Shown here piece by piece: positions 19,399 through 23,801 of a DNA stretch of 23,801 nt. Position 1 is the first letter of the stretch; each line of letters starts with the position of its first letter. Made by a program: the position numbers and the translations under genes. The notes beneath the pieces were generated by a model. That model was not told where the DNA came from, ran no database searches, and worked only from the letters and a program-made list of their open reading frames with translations. The stretch comes from EA-27 sp964396265 (GTDB lineage: Archaea > Thermoplasmatota > Thermoplasmata > RBG-16-68-12 > EA-27): contig CAYNEM010000022.1 of NCBI GenBank assembly GCA_964396265.1, forward strand, positions 1 through 23,801. The letters run 5' to 3'.

Positions 19399-20182
19399 CT
19401 ACGTCTCCCCGAGGACCACGCGATCTCGCAGCCGGACCCCCGTCAGGCGCGCCGCGCTTTCGCTGTTGGCGGCGATCTCCAAGAACCCGTGGCTTCCGAC
19501 GGTGAGGAGGAAGGCGCCCGGCGCTGCCATCGCGTACGTGCGGAGGAAAGTGGCGGCGAAAGTCGTGGGAGGCGACCTTCACGCGCACCGTCGCGCCGTA
19601 CGGCCACCGCGACTCCGCGTCCGTGCCCGGGATGTTTGTGACCATGTTACCGAAGCGGTCCACATAGATGACCTCCGCCGCCATGCCGCCGTCCGTCGAC
19701 TCCGGACGACCGAAGTCAATCTCGACGACATCCCGGATCGACGGCCCGAGGTCCGCGACCTTCGCCCCGAGCGTTAGATGCGCCGCCACCGGGGCGAACA
19801 CGTCCCGCCCCTGGAACGTCGGATGCACCGGATGCCGCCAGAGTGCGTCGTTCGTCAAGTGTCGCACATCCTTGATCCCCATGCGCCTCGCCGCGGGGAT
19901 GAGAAGGCCGTTGTCCGGCCCCACGAAGATCGCGCTCTCGCAGACGACCGCCAGCCCGCGGCGCTCCGTGCCCACGCCAGGATCGACGACGCCCATGTGG
20001 ACGGCGAACGGGAAGTGCGGCGCCGTGTGGAACATCGCGAACGCACCCTCGGCCACGCTCCCTGGCGCGACGTCGTGGCGCACGTCGACAATGAGTGCGT
20101 CGCGGTTGATCCCGAGGATCACGCCCTTCATCGCCGCCACGTACTCCGACGCGCCAAAATCCGTGGTTAGGGTGATGATCAC
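19399..20182 (-). CDS. SAM hydroxide adenosyltransferase (DUF62 family), frameshifted near the 3' end
   Basis: DUF62 enzymes hydrolyse S-adenosylmethionine to adenosine and methionine using an activated water; bacterial relatives are fluorinases and chlorinases. From the GTG at 20182 the N-terminal domain reads MIITLTTDFG, VRHDVAPGSV, then VVDPGVGTERRG and GRDVFAPVAAH, which carry the Asp-Arg-His set. VDRFGNMVTNIP opens the C-terminal domain. After SHDF the main frame turns into Arg/Pro-rich sequence that runs on to 19343. Removing one base from the AAA at 19559-19561 restores a convincing ending: TYAMAAPGAFLLTVGSHGFL, then EIAANSE and RDRVVLGET, stopping at TAG 19399. That gives about 260 aa, the normal family length. 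The shift is a sequencing error or a recent mutation. Confidence 0.9.
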
Positions 20183-20212
20183 GAGCCCGCAAGGGCGGCC
20201 GGACCTTTGACG

Positions 20213-22348
20213 CTACCGCCCGAGCCGCCGGAGGCCTTCCTTGATCGTCTCGAGCTCTCGGCGTTTCTTGGACAGCTGCTGCTCCATCGCCTTTAGCTCC
20301 GCCTCGCTCCGATCGACCGCCTGCGCGCGCTTCTTCAGGTCGCCGCGCTGCTTCACGAAAGCCTTCGTCTGCGCGTCGACCTCCTTTCGCCCCGCCGCCA
20401 GATCGCGCGCGCTCTTCTCGAGCCCACCCTCCTGCGCCTTCAGGGACCGTTCGAGCTCCCGGAGGCCCTTCGTCCGCGACGCGACCTCCTGCTCCCATTG
20501 CTGGAGCCGCCGGCGGATGTCCTCTTCCCTCTCGCCGACCTCGCGCTCCTGCGCCCCNNNNNNNNNNNNNNNNNNNNNNNNNNNNNNNNNNNNNNNNNNN
20601 NNNNNNNNNNNNNNNNNNNNNNNNNNNNNNNNNNNNNNNNNNNNNNNNNNNNNNNNNTTGAGGGCGGCCTCGCGCTCCGCAAGCTTCTTGGAGAGCCCGT
20701 CGGCCTCCTCGAGCCTCCCTTCCACTTCCACGCGCGCCTTCGCGGCCTTCGTCTCGAACCCCTCGACCTTGGCGGCGACGGAAGCCTCCTTCGCGGCGAG
20801 CGCCGCCTGCGCCTTCTCGACCTTCGCGTGGAGGGCGTCGAGCTCCGAAGCGCGACGCGCGAGCACATGCTCCGTCTTCCGCACGCGCTCCGTGCGCTCC
20901 TCGAGCTCCCGCGATTGCTTCGCGACGGATGCGCCCGTCTCCGTCTGCGTCCCCTTCGCCTTCTCCACCTGGGAGGCGAGCTTCGCGAGACGCGCTTCAC
21001 GCGCGGTGACCTGCTCCTCCTTCCGCTCGAGGTCGCGGGACCCCGCCGCCAACGCCTTTCGCGTCTCGGTGATCTCCCGGGCCCCCCGGTCCACGAGGTC
21101 CGCCGCCTCTTGGACCTCCTTCTCCTTCTCCGCGAGCGTGGAGCGCCAGCGGTCGACCTTCGTGCGATCCCCCTCGAGGGCTTCCGCGCGCTTCGCGGCC
21201 GAGGACTGGGCCGCGTCCACGGACGCCATCTCCTTCTCCATCTTCTCCTGGAAGGCGGACACTTCCTGTTCGCGCCGACCGAGCTCCTCGGCCTTCGCGG
21301 TGTAGAGGTCCCGGGCCTGCGCGGCCGCGGCCTCGCGCGCCTCGATCCGGTCGTCCCTCAACTGCAGCGCCGTCTCCAGCTGCTGGATCTTGCGCACGCG
21401 CGCCTCGAGCTCGGCCTCTCGCTTCTGCGCCTCGCCAAGCCGCGAATCCGCGTCCGTCCGCGAGTTGCCGACCTTCTGCGATTCCGCCGCCAGAGCCTGG
21501 GACATCTCCCCGACGTGCTTGCGCTCCGCAGCCATCGTCTCCTGGAGCAGGCGGATCTCCTCCTCGCGCGATGCCGAGGCCGCCTCCTTCGCCGCGACCG
21601 TCGTCTCGCGCTCCGCGATCTCCCTTTCCCGCGCGTCGACCTGCTCCCCGCGTTCCTCGAGCGCCGCCCGCGCGCGCTCTGCCTCCGCCATCAACCCCCG
21701 GCGGTCTGCGTCGGACGCCTCGTCCTGGGACCGCCGCTCCGTGAACCGCTGCAGGATCTGCGCGCTCGTGTCGCGAAGCTTCGACAGCTCCGCCTTGACC
21801 TCCTCGATCTCCTTTTGCTCGTCGCGGCTGCGGGCGTACTGCTGCTCGAGCTGCCACTTCTTCTTGAACAGCTCTTCCTCCTTCTCGAGGATCGCCTGCT
21901 CTCGCGCGCGCTCCTCCTTGAACTCCCGCGTGCGCGCCTTCTTCCGCCCCTCCTCCTCGCGCACCACGCCCGCGAAGATCGCGTCGTAGTCGGGGGCGGC
22001 GTCGATCTTGGACTCCGGGAACGTCTCCGCGAGCTGCGGGATGTTCACGTGGCTGGTCTTGTGATCGTAGGAACGGACCTCGACGACGCAGTTGTCGCTC
22101 AGGGAATCGCGCGCGATCTCGCGCACGGCGTCCCGACCGTTGATCGCGGTCTCCCCGACGAGGTGCCCGGCGACGACCTCCTTGCCGTTCTGGAATAGGA
22201 GGATGCCGTCCGCCTGATCCTCGCCGCGGTAGACGGTGGTGTGCACGCGGCCGTTGAACTTGCCCTGGCGCAGTTCCCGAACGAGGTCGTCGAGAACGCC
22301 CTTGCCGCCCGCGAGCTTCTGCTCCAGCTTCCCGGGGGGTAGCTCCAT
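20213..22348 (-). CDS. Large coiled-coil protein with a small N-terminal globular domain
   Basis: From the ATG at 22348 the protein is about 711 aa, counting 33 unknown residues inside the 100-N gap; the frame is the same on both sides. Residues 1-125 form a globular domain of mixed alpha/beta type (KFNGRVHTTVYRG, GILLFQNGKEVVAGHLVGET, then CVVEVRSYD), possibly related to the archaeal DUF2226 domain, which I recall only loosely. From about 140 to the end it is an almost uninterrupted heptad-rich coiled coil dominated by Glu, Lys, Arg and Ala. There is no Walker A, signature or hinge motif, so it is not SMC or Rad50, and no membrane helix or signal. A TATA-like box lies 23-32 nt before the ATG. 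A structural, scaffold or chromosome-associated role is possible but unproven. Confidence 0.85.
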   Translation of the reverse strand: MELPPGKLEQKLAGGKGVLDDLVRELRQGKFNGRVHTTVYRGEDQADGILLFQNGKEVVAGHLVGETAINGRDAVREIARDSLSDNCVVEVRSYDHKTSHVNIPQLAETFPESKIDAAPDYDAIFAGVVREEEGRKKARTREFKEERAREQAILEKEEELFKKKWQLEQQYARSRDEQKEIEEVKAELSKLRDTSAQILQRFTERRSQDEASDADRRGLMAEAERARAALEERGEQVDAREREIAERETTVAAKEAASASREEEIRLLQETMAAERKHVGEMSQALAAESQKVGNSRTDADSRLGEAQKREAELEARVRKIQQLETALQLRDDRIEAREAAAAQARDLYTAKAEELGRREQEVSAFQEKMEKEMASVDAAQSSAAKRAEALEGDRTKVDRWRSTLAEKEKEVQEAADLVDRGAREITETRKALAAGSRDLERKEEQVTAREARLAKLASQVEKAKGTQTETGASVAKQSRELEERTERVRKTEHVLARRASELDALHAKVEKAQAALAAKEASVAAKVEGFETKAAKARVEVEGRLEEADGLSKKLAEREAALXXXXXXXXXXXXXXXXXXXXXXXXXXXXXXXXXXGAQEREVGEREEDIRRRLQQWEQEVASRTKGLRELERSLKAQEGGLEKSARDLAAGRKEVDAQTKAFVKQRGDLKKRAQAVDRSEAELKAMEQQLSKKRRELETIKEGLRRLGR
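20558..20657. other. Assembly gap (100 N) inside the coiled-coil gene
   Basis: Exactly 100 N, so the true missing length is unknown. Coiled-coil sequence continues in the same frame on both sides, so the real gap length should equal 1 modulo 3 if the gene is intact. Repetitive Glu/Lys codons may have caused the assembly break. Confidence 0.98.
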
Positions 22349-22370
22349 CCGGGCGGTGCACGGGGATACA

Positions 22371-22380
22371 AGATAAAAAG
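22371..22380 (-). promoter_or_regulatory. TATA box of the coiled-coil gene
   Basis: CTTTTTATCT on the minus strand is a strong AT-rich element 23-32 nt before the ATG at 22348. It predicts a leaderless message and supports this start over the longer frame beginning at 22396. Confidence 0.6.
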
Positions 22381-22489
22381 GGATTGCCCCGCGCAAAGTT
22401 CATGGGCCGCCCTTCCTTCCTGGAGCCGCCCCCATGATGAGAAGAGGGTCAGCCGATCGGGTGACGATCCCTATGAGTGCCGAGGGGCC

Positions 22490-22799
22490 TCATTTCAGCG
22501 GCGCCCAGAAGACGGTCATCATCTTCGCGCCGCCATCGGGCTGATGTTCCCCCGGGTCGCAGATGTAGACGTCTGCGGGCGGGCCGGGTCCCTGGAGTCC
22601 CTTCGCGTGGACCTTTCGCATGAACGTCTGCCACGCGTCGCCGAGGCCACTGAAGGGGCCCGGTAAACGTACCAAGCGCATTGCCTTGCACGTGCAGCCG
22701 CTCGGGCATCTCGCCGAGCTGGACTTCGGCGTTCGCGAGCGATTCGAATTGGCGGTGAGGTTCCGCGTCCTTCATGGACTCGGGGAACGTGGCTTCCAC
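22490..22799 (-). pseudogene. GyrI-like small-molecule-binding protein, split by a frameshift
   Basis: Two overlapping frames together resemble a GyrI-like (AraC-effector-type) ligand-binding domain. The 3' frame reads MRLVRLPGPFSGLGDAWQTF, then PADVYICDPGEH and TVFWAPLK, stopping at TGA 22490. This is the usual R-x-x-GPY/F-xx-LGxAW block and the DPxxx...PL ending. The 5' frame starts at GTG 22799, directly after an in-frame TAG, and supplies FESLANAEVQLGEMPERL. The switch must occur near 22680, within or close to CACGTGCAAGGCAATGCGC. The family binds small amphipathic ligands and usually serves as a sensor or hydrolase. Whether this is real decay or an assembly error is not decidable here. 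Possible alternative: only the 3' frame (22490-22681) is translated. Confidence 0.55.
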
Positions 22800-22853
22800 C
22801 TAAAGACTCCCATGCCCTCGGGAGCCCCCGTCTCGGCTGCCCTACACGGCGCA

Positions 22854-22863
22854 CCTTTATTCC
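22854..22863 (+). promoter_or_regulatory. TATA-like box of the Hef-type helicase gene
   Basis: CCTTTATTCC lies 22-31 nt before the ATG at 22885, predicting a leaderless transcript. The interval between the divergent GyrI-like remnant and this gene is only 85 nt. Confidence 0.5.
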
Positions 22864-22884
22864 GCTCCCTACATTCTCTCGACG

Positions 22885-23801
22885 ATGCTCCGCGAGGACC
22901 GGGTCCAGCCGAGGGCGTACCAACTCAAGCTCGCGGAGGAGGCGGCGGGTTCGAACTCCCTTCTCGTGCTCCCCACGGGGCTCGGGAAGACGGTCGTCGC
23001 CTGCTACGTGATCGCCGGACGCCTCGCAAAGAGCGGCGGCCGTGCGCTCATCCTGGCCCCATCGCGCCCGCTCGCGGACCAACACCGCGACACCCTCGGC
23101 GAGTTCCTCGACGCGGGCCCCGTCGCGCTGCTCACGGGCAACGAGACGCCGCGACGTCGCGCGGGCATCTGGAACTCCCGAAGGATCATCAGCGCGACTC
23201 CCCAGACGGCCGTGAACGACGCGATCGCGGGAATCGTTCCCCACGACTTGGCGGTGGTCGTGTTCGACGAGGCGCACCGCGCGGTCGGGGACTACGCGTA
23301 CGTGCCGTTCGCCGCGTGGCTCCGCAGCCACTGTCCGGACGCGCTGGTCCTGGGACTCACGGCCTCCCCGGGCCACGAGATCGAGCACATCGAGGAGGTG
23401 TGTCGCAACCTCGGGATCCAGCAGGTGCTGATACGGACCAGGGACGACCCCGACGTGGCGCCCTACGTCGAAAAAGTGACGGTGGACTGGATCGAGGTGG
23501 AGTCGTCCGAGGTCATCACGAAGGCGGCGGACCACCTGACGAAGTTCGTCCACGAGCGCCTCAACGCGCTGCGGAAATACGGATTCCTGCGAGACCGCAA
23601 GAACACTCAGGTCCGGATGGCCGACCTCCAGTCCGCCGCGGGGCAGATCTTCGCGCGGCGCAAGGCCGGAGACCGGAAGCCCTACCTGTTCCAAGCCTCC
23701 CGGCAGCTGTCCCTCGCCCGCATGGGCATGCACGCCGCGAACACCGTGCAGCGCGAGGGCGTCGACCCGTTCCGGAGGTTCGTCACGCCGAAGACGAAGG
23801 A
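22885..23801 (+). CDS. hef: Hef/FANCM/Mph1-type DNA helicase, 3' end beyond the window
   Basis: The frame from the ATG at 22885 stays open to the last base, giving about 305 residues of a longer protein. Superfamily 2 motifs are clear: PTGLGKT (Walker A, about 30-36), LILAPSRPLADQH (motif Ia), ISATPQTAVND (motif Ib), VVVFDEAHRAVGDYAYV (motif II, DEAH) and LGLTASPG (motif III). The early QPRAYQLKLAEEA element is typical of archaeal Hef and eukaryotic FANCM/Mph1, as is the helical insertion after motif III that begins near residue 215. These enzymes remodel stalled replication forks and branched DNA. Whether the C-terminal XPF-type nuclease of full Hef is present cannot be seen, so this could also be a helicase-only relative. 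Confidence 0.92.
   Translation, partial: MLREDRVQPRAYQLKLAEEAAGSNSLLVLPTGLGKTVVACYVIAGRLAKSGGRALILAPSRPLADQHRDTLGEFLDAGPVALLTGNETPRRRAGIWNSRRIISATPQTAVNDAIAGIVPHDLAVVVFDEAHRAVGDYAYVPFAAWLRSHCPDALVLGLTASPGHEIEHIEEVCRNLGIQQVLIRTRDDPDVAPYVEKVTVDWIEVESSEVITKAADHLTKFVHERLNALRKYGFLRDRKNTQVRMADLQSAAGQIFARRKAGDRKPYLFQASRQLSLARMGMHAANTVQREGVDPFRRFVTPKTK

Noticed and set aside
20213..22348. SMC or Rad50-like ATPase
   Set aside because: The coiled coil is extensive, but there is no Walker A, signature motif, Walker B or hinge, and the head domain is too small.
1..23801. CRISPR arrays, insertion sequences, integrases or phage genes
   Set aside because: No regularly spaced repeats, terminal inverted repeats with transposase, or phage-like proteins were seen. 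The KEAP repeats at 12727-12960 are coding low complexity, and the tRNA-Arg shows no duplicated 3' end that would mark an attachment site.

Overview
The window reads as a high-GC euryarchaeal chromosome, most plausibly a Thermoplasmatota-like lineage recovered as a draft or metagenome assembly. Archaeal identity rests on many independent genes: Rpo7 and Spt4, eS24, eS27 and a tiny eL41, an archaeal class I CCA-adding enzyme, membrane-anchored LonB, archaeal NMN adenylyltransferase, GTP-dependent dephospho-CoA kinase, archaeal-type phosphoglycerate mutase, a Hef-type helicase, an intron-containing tRNA-Trp, and TATA boxes 25-40 nt ahead of starts. The lineage call is inference only. Two runs of exactly 100 N (2878-2977 and 20558-20657) are scaffold gaps.

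Layout. 1-1214 (+): end of a DUF2085-like membrane protein and an unknown membrane protein. 1224-2855 (-): CCA-adding enzyme and a 74-aa unknown protein. 2984-3225 (+): eL41 followed 3 nt later by tRNA-Trp with a 97-nt intron. 3336-5154 (+): three tandem Ras/Rab-like small GTPases. 5243-7772 (+): LonB and nadM. 7827-10695 (+): membrane glycosyltransferase 2, a secreted membrane-anchored protein and a small three-helix membrane protein. 10705-12294 (+): two double winged-helix regulators and a small membrane protein. 12385-15228 (-): information-processing operon rpo7 - spt4 - secreted protein - dephospho-CoA kinase - eS24 - eS27, then tRNA-Arg(CCG). 15314-18719 (-): H+-pyrophosphatase and phosphoglycerate mutase. 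18759-19304 (-): hicB-hicA toxin-antitoxin pair, hicA frameshifted. 19399-20182 (-): SAM hydroxide adenosyltransferase, frameshifted. 20213-22348 (-): large coiled-coil protein. 22490-22799 (-): frameshifted GyrI-like protein. 22885-end (+): start of a Hef/FANCM-type helicase.

How the genes fit together. Most of the window is housekeeping: transcription and translation, tRNA maturation (CCA enzyme; neither tRNA gene encodes CCA), coenzyme A and NAD synthesis, glycolysis and gluconeogenesis, membrane energetics, quality control and fork repair. Accessory interest lies in the GTPase triplet, the envelope and regulator block at 7.8-12.3 kb, the toxin-antitoxin locus and the coiled-coil protein. 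Outside the gaps no stretch longer than about 300 bases lacks a gene.

The most striking points are: a tRNA-Trp intron whose two exon-complementary stretches sit at box C/D guide spacing for positions 34 and 39; an eS27 frame with no ATG, GTG or TTG start, separated from eS24 by one in-frame TAG; two small GTPases with Glu at the switch II Gln position; and three one-base frame disruptions within 4 kb (18.9-22.7 kb), which may be assembly errors or real decay.
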